Below are positions 6,309 to 14,670 of a stretch of DNA of 39,775 nt, in pieces. Made by a program: the position numbers and the translations under genes. The stretch comes from JAHFRG01 sp036522275. Its GTDB lineage: Bacteria; Pseudomonadota; Gammaproteobacteria; Burkholderiales; JAHFRG01. The stretch covers positions 1 to 39,775 of the forward strand of contig DATDGC010000036.1 in the NCBI GenBank assembly GCA_036522275.1, read 5' to 3'. How positions within the stretch are numbered: the first letter of the stretch is position 1; every line of letters begins with the position of its first letter. The notes under the pieces were generated by a model. It searched no databases, had not been told where the DNA came from, and was given only the letters and a program-made list of their open reading frames with translations.

Positions 6309-7157
6309 ATGAACTTCCCAGAACCCATTCTTTCTTCCATACCGGATGTGCAAAGCTCTCAGGACACGCGGCACCTGTCCATAGACAAGGTGGGCATCAA
6401 GTCCATTCGCCATCCGGTCCGGGTGGCGGACAAAAGCGGCGGGGTGCAGCATACCATCGCCCAGTTCAACATGTACGTGGACCTGCCGCACGACTTCAAG
6501 GGCACGCACATGTCGCGCTTCGTCGAGATTCTCAACAGCCACGAGCGGGAAATTTCGGTGGAATCGTTCGAGAGCATCCTGCGCGAGATGGTGGACAAGC
6601 TTGAAGCCAAAGCCGGCCACATCGAAATGAGTTTCCCTTACTTCGTCAACAAGGCGGCGCCGGTCTCCGCGGTGGAGAGCCTGCTTGATTACGATGTGAC
6701 CTTCATCGGCGAAATCCTAGACGGCCACTATTATTTCACCATGAAGGTAGTGGTGCCGGTCACCAGCCTGTGCCCCTGCTCGAAGGAGATTTCAGAACGC
6801 GGCGCGCACAACCAGCGCTCGCATGTGACAGTAACGGCGCGCACCAGGGGATTTGTATGGATCGAAGAAATCGTGCGCTACGTGGAAGAAAACGCCTCAA
6901 GCGAACTATATGGCCTGCTCAAGCGTCCCGACGAGAAATATGTAACCGAACACGCTTACGATAACCCCAGGTTCGTCGAGGACATGGTGCGCGATATCGC
7001 GGTGCAGCTAAACCGTGACGAGCGCGTCGACGCGTACATTGTCGAATCGGAGAACTTTGAATCCATTCATAACCATTCGGCCTATGCCTTCATCCAGCGG
7101 GACAAGAAAAGGCACAGCGTGGCCGATGGCTTAATGCAGGCTCTAGTTTCTCAATAA
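6309..7157 (+). CDS. folE2: GTP cyclohydrolase IB (FolE2)
   Basis: A 282-residue T-fold enzyme that converts GTP to 7,8-dihydroneopterin triphosphate, the first step of folate (and queuosine-type) pterin synthesis. Diagnostic segments are DTRHLSIDKVGIKSIRHPV near the N-terminus, VPVTSLCPCSKEIS (Cys155, a metal ligand in the family, and Cys157) and RGAHNQRS (His167). The C-terminus has SENFESIHNHSAYA. Unlike zinc-dependent FolE, this type can use several metals. GAGG lies eight bases upstream of the ATG. The stop overlaps the convergent protease gene by seven bases. Confidence 0.94.
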   Translation: MNFPEPILSSIPDVQSSQDTRHLSIDKVGIKSIRHPVRVADKSGGVQHTIAQFNMYVDLPHDFKGTHMSRFVEILNSHEREISVESFESILREMVDKLEAKAGHIEMSFPYFVNKAAPVSAVESLLDYDVTFIGEILDGHYYFTMKVVVPVTSLCPCSKEISERGAHNQRSHVTVTARTRGFVWIEEIVRYVEENASSELYGLLKRPDEKYVTEHAYDNPRFVEDMVRDIAVQLNRDERVDAYIVESENFESIHNHSAYAFIQRDKKRHSVADGLMQALVSQ

Positions 7158-7804
7158 CGTTTAATCAGCGTCATCTGCGAGCCTTCGCGCTTCATTTCCA
7201 CGCGGTTCAAAAAGCTCATCCCCATTAATACGATGGGCAGATTCTCGCCTTCATGCACCAGAGCGTCAACGTTGCTGAGGGAGATATCTCCTATTTTCAC
7301 GGAGTCCAGCCTTACCTTGTAGACGGGTACCAGGCCGTTGGCGGTCGAGACCAGGCTGCGTTCCCCCTTGAGGTAATTCAAGCCGATGCGCTTGGCTTCG
7401 CTGCTGTTGAGAGATACCATGGTAGCACCGGTATCAATTAATAATTTAACGGTAGCGCCGTTGATGCTGCCGTCGGTGACGAAGTGCCCGCTGGCATCGG
7501 CAGTCAGGGTCACGCTGGAATTTTCAGTGGGTGTGAAATTCGAGGATATGCCTTGCCCCAGACTCAGCACTTGCCGTTTGCCGGCGATTTCAAACTCTGC
7601 CGATTCTGAAGTCGCGCTGATTAGCTTGACGCCCTCGGGCGAAGTTTGTCCCGCGCTCATCGTGCGCGGCTTGCCGCCGTCAATGGTCACCACCGCCTTG
7701 CCCGGAAACAAGCCGATGACGTTGACATCGGTGGCCGCCGCCGGCTCAGCGAAGAGCAGGAAAAACAGGCAAATCAAACTAAAATAATGCCATTTGTTGA
7801 ACAT
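7151..7804 (-). CDS. Retropepsin-like aspartic protease (clan AA, TIGR02281 type)
   Basis: A 217-residue protein with a signal peptide or anchor (MFNKWHYFSLICLFFLLFAEPAAA, residues 1-24), a middle region (25-100) and a C-terminal retropepsin-like domain. The catalytic motif is LLIDTGATMVSL (Asp124-Thr-Gly), and a hydrophobic VLMGMSFLNRV segment near residue 195 is typical of the flap/core pair. Such single-domain proteases act as dimers; this one is probably periplasmic. The substrate is unknown. I chose the ATG at 7804 because it starts directly at the signal peptide. That start lies only 12 bases from the divergent amidotransferase start. Confidence 0.85.
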   Translation of the reverse strand: MFNKWHYFSLICLFFLLFAEPAAATDVNVIGLFPGKAVVTIDGGKPRTMSAGQTSPEGVKLISATSESAEFEIAGKRQVLSLGQGISSNFTPTENSSVTLTADASGHFVTDGSINGATVKLLIDTGATMVSLNSSEAKRIGLNYLKGERSLVSTANGLVPVYKVRLDSVKIGDISLSNVDALVHEGENLPIVLMGMSFLNRVEMKREGSQMTLIKRY

Positions 7805-7816
7805 AAGGCAGCTTCC

Positions 7817-8533
7817 ATGAAGCCCGTAGCCATTTTCCGGCATGCGCTCACCGAGGGGCCGGGTTATTTTGCCACATTTCTCTCGCAGCATGGGATTCCA
7901 TGGATGCTCGTCAAGGTTGACCAAGGGCAGCCGCTTCCGCAGCAAGCGGAAGATTACAGTGGCCTGGTATTCATGGGCGGCCCTATGAGCGTAAACGACG
8001 ATTTGCCGTGGATTCCGCAGGCGCTCGATCTGATCCGACGGGCAGTCGAGCGGGAAATTCCGGTGCTGGGACATTGCCTTGGCGGGCAATTGATGGCGAA
8101 AGCATTGGGCGGAGAAGTACGCAAAAATCCTGTCAAGGAAATTGGCTGGGGTGAAGTAAAAGTGGAAGATAATCCTGCAGCCAGGGAATGGCTGGGGGAT
8201 TCGCCGAAGTCGTTTTTATCGTTTCACTGGCACGGCGAAACCTTCACCCTTCCGCACGGCGCCGAGCGCATCCTTTCCGGCCCGTGGTGCGAAAATCAGG
8301 CGTTCGCGCTGGACAAGCACCTGGGTTTGCAGTGCCATGTGGAAATGACCCCCGAATTGGTCAAGAGCTGGTGCGAGACGGGAGCAAGGGAAATTGCAGC
8401 GAACCTGGGACCCTCGGTGCAAACTGCGCAGGCGATGCAGGCGGATCTGGAAAACCGCGTGTCGCGGCTGCACCGCATTGCAGACAAGCTCTACAGCCGC
8501 TGGGTCAAGGATCTGGCCGGAACCTCTGATTAA
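7817..8533 (+). CDS. Class I glutamine amidotransferase (GMP synthase-like)
   Basis: A 238-residue protein with a single class I glutamine amidotransferase domain: VFMGGPMSVNDD near residue 51, nucleophile Cys87 in GHCLGGQLMAKALGG, and the His-x-Glu pair in LQCHVEMTPE. It lacks a synthetase domain, so it is a free-standing amidotransferase or a peptidase-like relative; the acceptor is unknown. The ATG at 7817 gives the family N-terminus; an in-frame ATG at 7788 would run into the divergent protease gene. The C-terminal GTSD and stop come from a repeat tip (8519-8534). The stop shares a TTAA with the convergent mgtE stop. Confidence 0.87.
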   Translation: MKPVAIFRHALTEGPGYFATFLSQHGIPWMLVKVDQGQPLPQQAEDYSGLVFMGGPMSVNDDLPWIPQALDLIRRAVEREIPVLGHCLGGQLMAKALGGEVRKNPVKEIGWGEVKVEDNPAAREWLGDSPKSFLSFHWHGETFTLPHGAERILSGPWCENQAFALDKHLGLQCHVEMTPELVKSWCETGAREIAANLGPSVQTAQAMQADLENRVSRLHRIADKLYSRWVKDLAGTSD

Positions 8534-8535
8534 GT
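8519..8535. repeat. Solo tip of MITE-like element A at a gene end
   Basis: 17 bases (GGAACCTCTGATTAAGT) are identical to the terminal inverted repeat of element A. They encode the last four residues and stop of the amidotransferase and, on the other strand, contain the mgtE stop. No other arm is visible nearby. Confidence 0.65.
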
Positions 8536-9771
8536 TTTTACCAAGATGGTGGCAAGCCACAGGAACAACCCCATGCTGGTGACGTCAGTTGCAGTAGTGA
8601 GAAAAATACTCGATGCGGTCGCCGGGTCGAAGCCCAGTTTCTTGAGAGTCATGGGAACCATGGCGCCGGAAATCCCGCCGGCAATGCAGCTTCCCGTCAT
8701 GGCGAGAAACACCACGAATCCCAGCATGATGGCGTGAGGGTTGCTTTGCATCAGCGCTGCGACATACATGCCTAATGCCGCGGTGAAGCCGACGAAAACA
8801 CCGTTCAACAATCCCAGCCACGCCTCTTTCACCACCAGCACTTTTTCCTTGCCTGGCTTTAATTCGCCTAATATCATGCCGCGCAGGGTAACCGCGAGCG
8901 CCTGGCAGCCGGTATTGCCGGCCTGTCCCGCAAGCACCGGCAGGAACAGCGCGAGTATCACTAGCTTGTCAATCGTGCCCTGGAAGAAGCCGACCACCAC
9001 TGCGTCCAGGAACGCAGTGGCTAGGTTGAACTGCAGCCAGGGATGGCGGAATTTGAGGCTTGTCGGCCACGGGGTAGCGAGCCGTTCTTCCTTTTCCACG
9101 CCCACCATCGTGCCGGGCTGTGCGCTGATTTCAAACGCTCCGGCCTGGAACATGATTTGGCCGCGCACAAGCCCGACCAGACGCCCCTGATCGTCGCACA
9201 CCGGATACACCGGGTAATGACGGTTGACAGCAAGCTTCATCGCGTCGGTGAGCGGCATTTCCGGCTTCAGGAAAAATACTTCGGCCAGCATGATTTCTTC
9301 CAGGCGTTGCAATTTATCAGCGAACAGCAGGTCGCGCATGGTGACGATGCCAAGGAGCTTCCCGGCATCGTCGGTGACATAGCAATAGGTAATGAAAGCG
9401 GTTTTGATGAGATGGTGCAGCTCGTCTATGGTTTCGACGACGCTAAGCGTCGGGCTGAATACCGCAAGCACCGGCTCCATCAACCTGCCGATGCTACCTT
9501 CGGGATAAGATTGGTTGCGCACCCATTGCCTGGCGACTTCGGGCGGGGCGGCGCCGAGAATTTGGTCGAGCTGTTTCCTGGAAAACTCGCTGAGCAGGTC
9601 CTGCACCGTTCCCGGATTGAGTTCCAGGAGCAGCTTGGCGATAAAATCAGCAGGCTTGTTTTTTAGGAGCCGAACTGCTTCAGGCGCCGGCCTTTGTGGG
9701 ATTTCCGCGAGCAAGGCCTTGCGCTGTTCTTCGCTTAATTCCTGGGATGCTGCTGCCTGTTGGTTTGGCAT
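8530..9771 (-). CDS. mgtE: Magnesium transporter MgtE
   Basis: A 413-residue inner-membrane Mg2+ channel. The layout is an N domain (residues 1-115, a helical superhelix), two CBS domains (about 120-245, with YCYVTDDAGKLLGIVTMRDLL and YPVYPVCDDQGRLVGLV), a connecting helix and five membrane helices (about 265-412). PVLAGQAGNTGCQALAV matches the conserved pore segment, and the final TTATDVTSMGLFLWLA helix carries the acidic pore residue. The cytosolic domains normally sense Mg2+ and close the channel. GGGAGGG precedes the ATG at 9771. No leader riboswitch is visible in the 187 bases upstream, which instead hold gene remnants. Confidence 0.95.
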   Translation of the reverse strand: MPNQQAAASQELSEEQRKALLAEIPQRPAPEAVRLLKNKPADFIAKLLLELNPGTVQDLLSEFSRKQLDQILGAAPPEVARQWVRNQSYPEGSIGRLMEPVLAVFSPTLSVVETIDELHHLIKTAFITYCYVTDDAGKLLGIVTMRDLLFADKLQRLEEIMLAEVFFLKPEMPLTDAMKLAVNRHYPVYPVCDDQGRLVGLVRGQIMFQAGAFEISAQPGTMVGVEKEERLATPWPTSLKFRHPWLQFNLATAFLDAVVVGFFQGTIDKLVILALFLPVLAGQAGNTGCQALAVTLRGMILGELKPGKEKVLVVKEAWLGLLNGVFVGFTAALGMYVAALMQSNPHAIMLGFVVFLAMTGSCIAGGISGAMVPMTLKKLGFDPATASSIFLTTATDVTSMGLFLWLATILVKT

Positions 9772-9817
9772 TTTTCCCTCCCGTTAGTACTATTCCGGGC
9801 CATCGTAAGAGAAGTGC

Positions 9818-9861
9818 CGGGCGCTGTCTACTCTCTGAAGTTCACGAATTACGCGGGAAAC
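9818..9861 (-). pseudogene. yajQ 3'-end remnant
   Basis: On the minus strand this stretch reads EFPA-stop-FVNFRE-stop, against DFPLQIVNFRE-stop at the end of the intact yajQ. Positions 9823-9847 are identical to 17047-17071 over 25 bases, and similarity extends about 20 bases past the stop codon. It is therefore a duplicate of the yajQ end plus its downstream flank, now broken by an internal stop. Confidence 0.7.
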
Positions 9862-9945
9862 TCAAAATTTGATATTCAATTTCGCGCTCATGCGCGGCTT
9901 GCGCGTATTGAGCTTGATGAAGCCCGCAAGTATTCCTGGTTAGAG
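9862..9945 (-). pseudogene. argG 3'-end remnant
   Basis: On the minus strand, AGFIKLN followed by MSAKLNIKF-stop corresponds to the ArgG C-terminus AGFIKLN...IAAKLKNKS-stop. Just upstream, NQEYL matches NQQDA of ArgG after a one-base frame change. The remnant abuts the yajQ remnant directly, so nearly all of yajQ and the argG-yajQ spacer are missing. Identity with the intact argG is lower than for the yajQ piece. Confidence 0.55.
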
Positions 9946-9958
9946 ACGATGGCCGCGG

Positions 9959-11173
9959 CTAGCGGATTTCTGTGTCGATTATCACTGTGATTCCCGCGGT
10001 ACCGTTGGTCACGGTGCCGCTCATGCCCTGCAAATCGCCCGGCTGCAGTGCGGCATTGGAGGATTTCGAGATGCGCGCGCCGACCACCAGCTGTGGGAAA
10101 TTTGACATCCTCATATTGGGCGCCATAGCCATCGAATCATCCAGCTTGAATGTTGCCGGCAATTCGCGCGCCTGTTTGCGCACAATCGCAAGCGGCATGC
10201 GCGGGCCCTCGGCTGCGCGCGCGAAGATGAACACCGTATCGGTCGGGGCAACTTTGTCCGCCAGCGCCGGCGCAAGCTTCACCACGCCGCTTACTCCGCT
10301 TGCGGCCGCGGCCGCGCTTGAGACCGGCGGTGCGCTGCCCTGTCCGCCGAGCGCGCGTGCTTCATCAATGCTCGCCTGGATCGAGCGCGCTTCTTCGGAC
10401 TCAGGCTGCACCTGCGGCAACATCCTTTCCCAATACCGGACCGCACCAGCGTAGTCTTTTTTCTCGAACGCAACGGTACCGGCCAGCGCCAGCGCCTTTG
10501 GATTATTGGGATCGACCTTGAGCGCGCGCTCGATGATAGTTTCGGGTTTGCCTTGCAAGCGCCCGCCCTGCGTCATCGCGAGTATGTCGGCGTAATCAGC
10601 GAGCACGTCGGCATTGTTCGGCAGGCGTTCCACTGCATTGGCGTATGCGCTGGCGGCTTCGTCAAAGCGGCCGAGCACGCCGTAGGAGCGCCCCAGCATC
10701 ACCCAGCCCTGGCCGTCATCGGGGTTCGCTTTCAGGTGTTCAGCAAGGCGGCCGACCATCGCCTTGATCTGTTGCGCGTTCAGCCCATGAGAGGTCGTGT
10801 CCGTGTTCGCCGGTGCCAGCGCTTGCGGGGTTCCCACGATGAAATACAGACCCACCGCGCACACCGGTATAGCGAGCGCGAGCGCGATGGCCGTGCCGCG
10901 CCACTTCTGCCGCTGGACCGCGGCAGCGTCCGGGCGGCTCAAGTCTTCGAGCAGTTGGGCCTCGATCTCGCGGCGCGCCTGCTCATAAAGCTCGGCGCTC
11001 AGGGTGCAGGCGCGCAGATCGGCTTCGAGTTCACGCAGCTGATCGCGATGAATCGCGATATTCGCCGCGCTGCGCGATACGCGGTCGTCGCCCCTGCTGC
11101 GCAGCAGCGGCGGCACGACCAGCAGCACAGCCACTACCACGAACAATCCTGCCACGATCCAGAATGCGATCAT
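9959..11173 (-). CDS. ccmI: Cytochrome c biogenesis protein CcmI (CycH), TPR protein
   Basis: A 404-residue apocytochrome chaperone. It has an N-terminal membrane helix (MIAFWIVAGLFVVVAVLLVV), a cytoplasmic loop with a coiled-coil-like RDQLRELEADL segment, a second helix near residue 100 (IALALAIPVCAVGLYFIV), periplasmic TPR repeats (about residues 140-260, with MLGRSYGVLGRFDEAASAYANAVE and KALALAGTVAFEKKDYAGAVRYWERM), and a C-terminal periplasmic domain (290-404). It presents apocytochrome c to CcmF/H. I chose the ATG at 11173, which overlaps the ccmH stop as ATGA. It is the last gene of the operon; the argG-yajQ remnants follow. Confidence 0.92.
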   Translation of the reverse strand: MIAFWIVAGLFVVVAVLLVVPPLLRSRGDDRVSRSAANIAIHRDQLRELEADLRACTLSAELYEQARREIEAQLLEDLSRPDAAAVQRQKWRGTAIALALAIPVCAVGLYFIVGTPQALAPANTDTTSHGLNAQQIKAMVGRLAEHLKANPDDGQGWVMLGRSYGVLGRFDEAASAYANAVERLPNNADVLADYADILAMTQGGRLQGKPETIIERALKVDPNNPKALALAGTVAFEKKDYAGAVRYWERMLPQVQPESEEARSIQASIDEARALGGQGSAPPVSSAAAAASGVSGVVKLAPALADKVAPTDTVFIFARAAEGPRMPLAIVRKQARELPATFKLDDSMAMAPNMRMSNFPQLVVGARISKSSNAALQPGDLQGMSGTVTNGTAGITVIIDTEIR

Positions 11174-11640
11174 CGGCTTTCCGCATCGCCTTCGGATTTG
11201 AGCAGCGCCGCCGCGCGCGCGCGATCCGCAGCGGAAAGTTGCGTCTCGGCGTCCTTGCGGCGGCGCGTCACGCGGTAAAACAGCGCGGCCAGCCCCGCCG
11301 CCAGGAACAGCAAGGGCCCGAACCAAAGGAGTATCGTGGTACCTTTCAGCGGCGGCCGGTACAGCACGAAATCGCCATAGCGCGCAACCATGTAATCGAT
11401 GATTTCCCGGTCGCTCATGCCTTGCTTCATTTTTTCGCGGATTTGTTTCTTGAGGTCCACGGCAAGCTCGGCGGGCGAGTCGGCGATGGTCTGGTTCTGG
11501 CACACCAGGCAGCGCAGATTCTCAGCGAGCTCCGTGACGCGCTCATCCAGCTGCGGGTCATCCGCCGCCGGCACGCTATCCGCTGGGCGCGCAACGTTGA
11601 TGACCAGCACCGCCAGCATCAGTACGAGCAGCTTACCCAT
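11170..11640 (-). CDS. ccmH: Cytochrome c maturation protein CcmH
   Basis: A 156-residue membrane-anchored thioredoxin-like oxidoreductase. A short signal/anchor is followed by the LRCLVCQNQTIADSPAE motif (the redox CxxC at about residues 44-47), helices ending in DYMVARYGDFVLYRPP, a C-terminal membrane helix (LLWFGPLLFLAAGLAALFY) and a basic tail. It reduces apocytochrome cysteines before heme ligation, with CcmG as partner. It overlaps the end of ccmG by eight bases. Length and motifs are normal. Confidence 0.94.
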   Translation of the reverse strand: MGKLLVLMLAVLVINVARPADSVPAADDPQLDERVTELAENLRCLVCQNQTIADSPAELAVDLKKQIREKMKQGMSDREIIDYMVARYGDFVLYRPPLKGTTILLWFGPLLFLAAGLAALFYRVTRRRKDAETQLSAADRARAAALLKSEGDAESR

Positions 11641-12157
11641 TATTGAGACTGGTCACGAGCGGAATGATCTTCTGCTTCACGATTTCCGGCGTGAGCGGAC
11701 CGATTTGCTTGTAGCGGATTACGCCGCGCTTGTCGATCACGTAGGTTTCCGGAACGCCGTAGACGCCGTAGTCGATGCCGACCTTGCCTTCGGAATCGAA
11801 AGCCGAGAGCTGGTAAGGATTTCCGAAGCGCTGCAGCCATGCCACGCCGTCCTCGCGCTTGTCTTTGTAATTGAGCCCGTAAACCGGCGCTACATTGCTT
11901 TTCGCGAATTCGAGCAGCACCGGATGTTCCTCCCTGCAGCTCACGCACCACGACGCCCAGACATTGAGCAGCCACACCTTTCCGATAACATCCCGCTCCG
12001 AGAAGGCCTTGTCGGTTTCGCGCAGTTGCGGCAGCTGGAAGTGCGGCGCCGGCTTGTTGATGAGCGGCGAGGGGACTTCGCGCGGGTTGAGGGTCAAGCC
12101 CACTGCGAGCAGCGCGACGAGCGCGGCAAAAGCGGCGAGCACCAGATAGTGTTTCAA
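11633..12157 (-). CDS. ccmG: Thiol:disulfide interchange protein CcmG/DsbE
   Basis: A 174-residue periplasmic thioredoxin-fold protein anchored by an N-terminal helix (YLVLAAFAALVALLAVGL). The active site is WASWCVSCREEH (CVSC), and the CcmG-type acidic segment YGVYGVPETYVIDKRG follows, with the cis-proline. It delivers reducing equivalents from the membrane to CcmH and apocytochrome c. It starts 30 bases after the ccmF stop, the widest gap after ccmB-ccmC. Confidence 0.94.
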   Translation of the reverse strand: MKHYLVLAAFAALVALLAVGLTLNPREVPSPLINKPAPHFQLPQLRETDKAFSERDVIGKVWLLNVWASWCVSCREEHPVLLEFAKSNVAPVYGLNYKDKREDGVAWLQRFGNPYQLSAFDSEGKVGIDYGVYGVPETYVIDKRGVIRYKQIGPLTPEIVKQKIIPLVTSLNNG

Positions 12158-12187
12158 TTCAGATTCTCCGGAAATGGCGGCGCCGGC

Positions 12188-14188
12188 CTAGCGCATTATT
12201 GCCGCAGTTGCATCTTGCGCCGCCGCAAGCTGCCCGATGCTCTGTCGCCGCGCGTCGACACGGTACCTGCGATCGCCCGCCGCGAGCAATCCGCCTAGCG
12301 CCATCAGCACGCAGCCCCCCCAGATCCACCACACAAAAGGCTTGTACTGCATACGCACGATCCAGGTCTTCGAGTCAACCGCGTCGCCCAGGGAGACATA
12401 CAGGTCGCGCGTAAAGCCGGGATCAATCGCAGCCTCCGTCATTGGACTTTCCTGCGAGGCATAAATGCGTTTCTCCGGATGCATCACCACGACGAGCTTG
12501 CCGTCCTTCATGGCCGTGATTGTGGCGCGCGCTGCTACGTAATTGGGGCCGGTCACTTCCTCGACGCTATCGAAGCGGAACGTATAGCCGCCGACCTGCT
12601 CCATCGCGCCCGGGCCCATGCGCGCGTCTTTCTGGCTTTCGTATCCCTTCACCAGCGTCACGCCTACTACGAATACCGCGACTCCGACGTGCGCGAGCAG
12701 CATGCCGTAATACGCGCGCGGGGTGCTGGCAAGTCGCGCTGCCACGCTTGCTCCGCTGGCGGCGTTGTTGACTCTGTCCCACAGATTCACGGCGCTGCTT
12801 GCAACGATCCAAAACGCGAGCAGCAGCCCGACGCTCACCCATGCGCTTGCGCGGCCGAGCGCGAGCGGCAGCAGCACTGCCGTCACCAGGCTCACCGCAA
12901 AAGCCCAACGCAGGCGCAGCGCCAGATCGGGCAAACTTGCCTTCTTCCAACGCGAGAGCGGGCCGATTCCCATCAGAAACAGCGCGGGCGCCATCAATGG
13001 CGCAAATACGGTTTCAAAATACGGAGGCCCCACCGAAATCTTGCCCAAACCGAACGCATCCAGCACCAGCGGATAGAGCGTGCCCAGTAAGACGGAGCCG
13101 GCAGCAGCGACCAGCAGCACGTTGTTGGTGAGCAGCATTGATTCGCGGGAAACCGGATCGAAACGGCCTCCCAGCCCAATGCGCGGCGCACGCCACGCGA
13201 ACAGCGCAAGCGAGCCGCCGATAACAACAGTGAGGAAAACCAGGATGAAAATGCCGCGCCTGGGATCGGTCGCAAAGGCGTGCACCGAGCTCAGCACTCC
13301 GGAGCGCACCAGAAAAGTCCCCAGCAGGCTCAAAGCGAATGCAAAAATCGCAAGCAGCACCGTCCAGCTGCGGAAGGTGCCGCGTTTTTCTGTGACCGCG
13401 AGCGAATGAATCAGTGCGGTGCCCACCAGCCACGGCATGAACGAGGCGTTCTCCACCGGGTCCCAGAACCACCAGCCTCCCCACCCGAGCTCGTAATACG
13501 CCCACACGCTGCCAAGCGCGATTCCGAGCGTCAGAAAAATCCACGCGACTGTCGTCCACGGGCGCGACCAGCGCGCCCACGACGCATCGAGGCGTCCCGA
13601 GAGCAGGGCGGCGATGGCGAAAGCAAACGCCACCGAGAACCCGACGTAGCCCGTATAGAGCATGGGCGGATGCAGCACCATAGCCGGATCCTGCAGCAGC
13701 GGGTTGAGATCGCGCCCATCGAGGGGCGCCGGAAACAGGCGGTCGAACGGATTCGAGGTAAACAGCATGAACGAGAGGAAGCCGACATTCACCAGTCCCA
13801 TCACGCCGAGCACGCGCGCGACCATATCGTCCGGAAGACGGCGACTGAACACGCTCACCGCAACCATCCACACTCCGAGTATCAGTGTCCACAACAGCAG
13901 TGAGCCTTCATGCCCGCCCCAAACTCCTGCGATGCGATATTGCAGCGGCAGCGCGGAATTGGAATTGGCTGCAACGAAGGCGACCGAGAAATCCTTGTTG
14001 ATGAACGAGGCGGTGAGACAAGCGAAGGCGATTGCGACGAAAATGAATTGTCCCCATGCGGCGGGGCGCGCGACGCTCATCCACGCGGTCTCCCCGCCGC
14101 GGGCGGCGCCGGCAAGCGTGAGCACGCCCTGTGCCAGCGCTATGACCAGCGCCAGTGCCAGCGCGAACTGACCGAGTTCGGGGATCAT
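12188..14188 (-). CDS. ccmF: Heme lyase CcmF
   Basis: A 666-residue polytopic membrane protein, the core of the holocytochrome c synthase. The tryptophan-rich WWD domain is visible as GWGGWWFWDPVENASFMPWL near residue 235. Conserved periplasmic histidines include those in DPAMVLHPPMLYTGYVG and the later ALIHSLAVTEKRG and SVHAFATDPRRG segments. The C-terminal periplasmic domain (about 510-625) includes GYTFRFDSVEEVTGPNY and MHPEKRIY, and ends in a final helix (WWIWGGCVLMALGGLLAAGDRRYR). It transfers heme from CcmE to apocytochrome c. The start overlaps the ccmE stop by one base (TGATG). Confidence 0.96.
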   Translation of the reverse strand: MIPELGQFALALALVIALAQGVLTLAGAARGGETAWMSVARPAAWGQFIFVAIAFACLTASFINKDFSVAFVAANSNSALPLQYRIAGVWGGHEGSLLLWTLILGVWMVAVSVFSRRLPDDMVARVLGVMGLVNVGFLSFMLFTSNPFDRLFPAPLDGRDLNPLLQDPAMVLHPPMLYTGYVGFSVAFAFAIAALLSGRLDASWARWSRPWTTVAWIFLTLGIALGSVWAYYELGWGGWWFWDPVENASFMPWLVGTALIHSLAVTEKRGTFRSWTVLLAIFAFALSLLGTFLVRSGVLSSVHAFATDPRRGIFILVFLTVVIGGSLALFAWRAPRIGLGGRFDPVSRESMLLTNNVLLVAAAGSVLLGTLYPLVLDAFGLGKISVGPPYFETVFAPLMAPALFLMGIGPLSRWKKASLPDLALRLRWAFAVSLVTAVLLPLALGRASAWVSVGLLLAFWIVASSAVNLWDRVNNAASGASVAARLASTPRAYYGMLLAHVGVAVFVVGVTLVKGYESQKDARMGPGAMEQVGGYTFRFDSVEEVTGPNYVAARATITAMKDGKLVVVMHPEKRIYASQESPMTEAAIDPGFTRDLYVSLGDAVDSKTWIVRMQYKPFVWWIWGGCVLMALGGLLAAGDRRYRVDARRQSIGQLAAAQDATAAIMR

Positions 14189-14670
14189 CAGCGTTTCGCC
14201 TCTGCTTGCGGATCGGTTACGAGTGTTTGCGAGGTTTTCCGCACCACGGCGTGCGCTTTCTTGACGGCATCCGCCGCCTCGGGCGGCATATAGTTCTCAT
14301 CATGCTTGGCGAGTACTTCGCTGGCCTGAAACACTCCGTCGGGGCCGAGATGTCCCTGCGTAACGACGCCTTTGCCTTCGCGAAACAAATCCGGGAGCGT
14401 GCCGCGGTAAGACACCGGAATGCTGCGCGCGGTATCGGTCACGATGAACTGCACGGTGAAGCCGTCAGGCTGACGCTTGAGACTGCCGGGCACGACCAGG
14501 CCCCCGATACGGAAATCGCGCAATTGCGGCGCTTCGTTTGCCGCCACCTGCGATGGAGTGAAAAAGAACACCAGGTTCTTGTTTAGGGCGCTCAACACCA
14601 GCGCCGCGGCTACTCCGAGCGCGGCGACACCCACGGCGATTGCTGCAAACCGTTTATGCCGGGGTTTCAT
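14188..14670 (-). CDS. ccmE: Heme chaperone CcmE
   Basis: A 160-residue periplasmic heme carrier: a cytoplasmic basic start (MKPRHKRF), one membrane helix (AIAVGVAALGVAAALVLSAL), an OB-fold domain (FRIGGLVVPGSLKR, FIVTDTARSIPVSYRGTLPDLFREGKGVV) and the heme-binding tail LAKHDENYMPPE. The histidine there forms the covalent bond to the heme vinyl group, and the tyrosine is the axial ligand. I chose the ATG at 14670, which overlaps the ccmD stop as ATGA. The alanine-rich C-terminal extension after MPPE is normal for betaproteobacteria. Confidence 0.95.
   Translation of the reverse strand: MKPRHKRFAAIAVGVAALGVAAALVLSALNKNLVFFFTPSQVAANEAPQLRDFRIGGLVVPGSLKRQPDGFTVQFIVTDTARSIPVSYRGTLPDLFREGKGVVTQGHLGPDGVFQASEVLAKHDENYMPPEAADAVKKAHAVVRKTSQTLVTDPQAEAKR

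Noticed and set aside
9772..9958. A magnesium riboswitch (M-box type) before mgtE
   Set aside because: The interval is accounted for by argG and yajQ remnants and shows no conserved M-box elements by eye.
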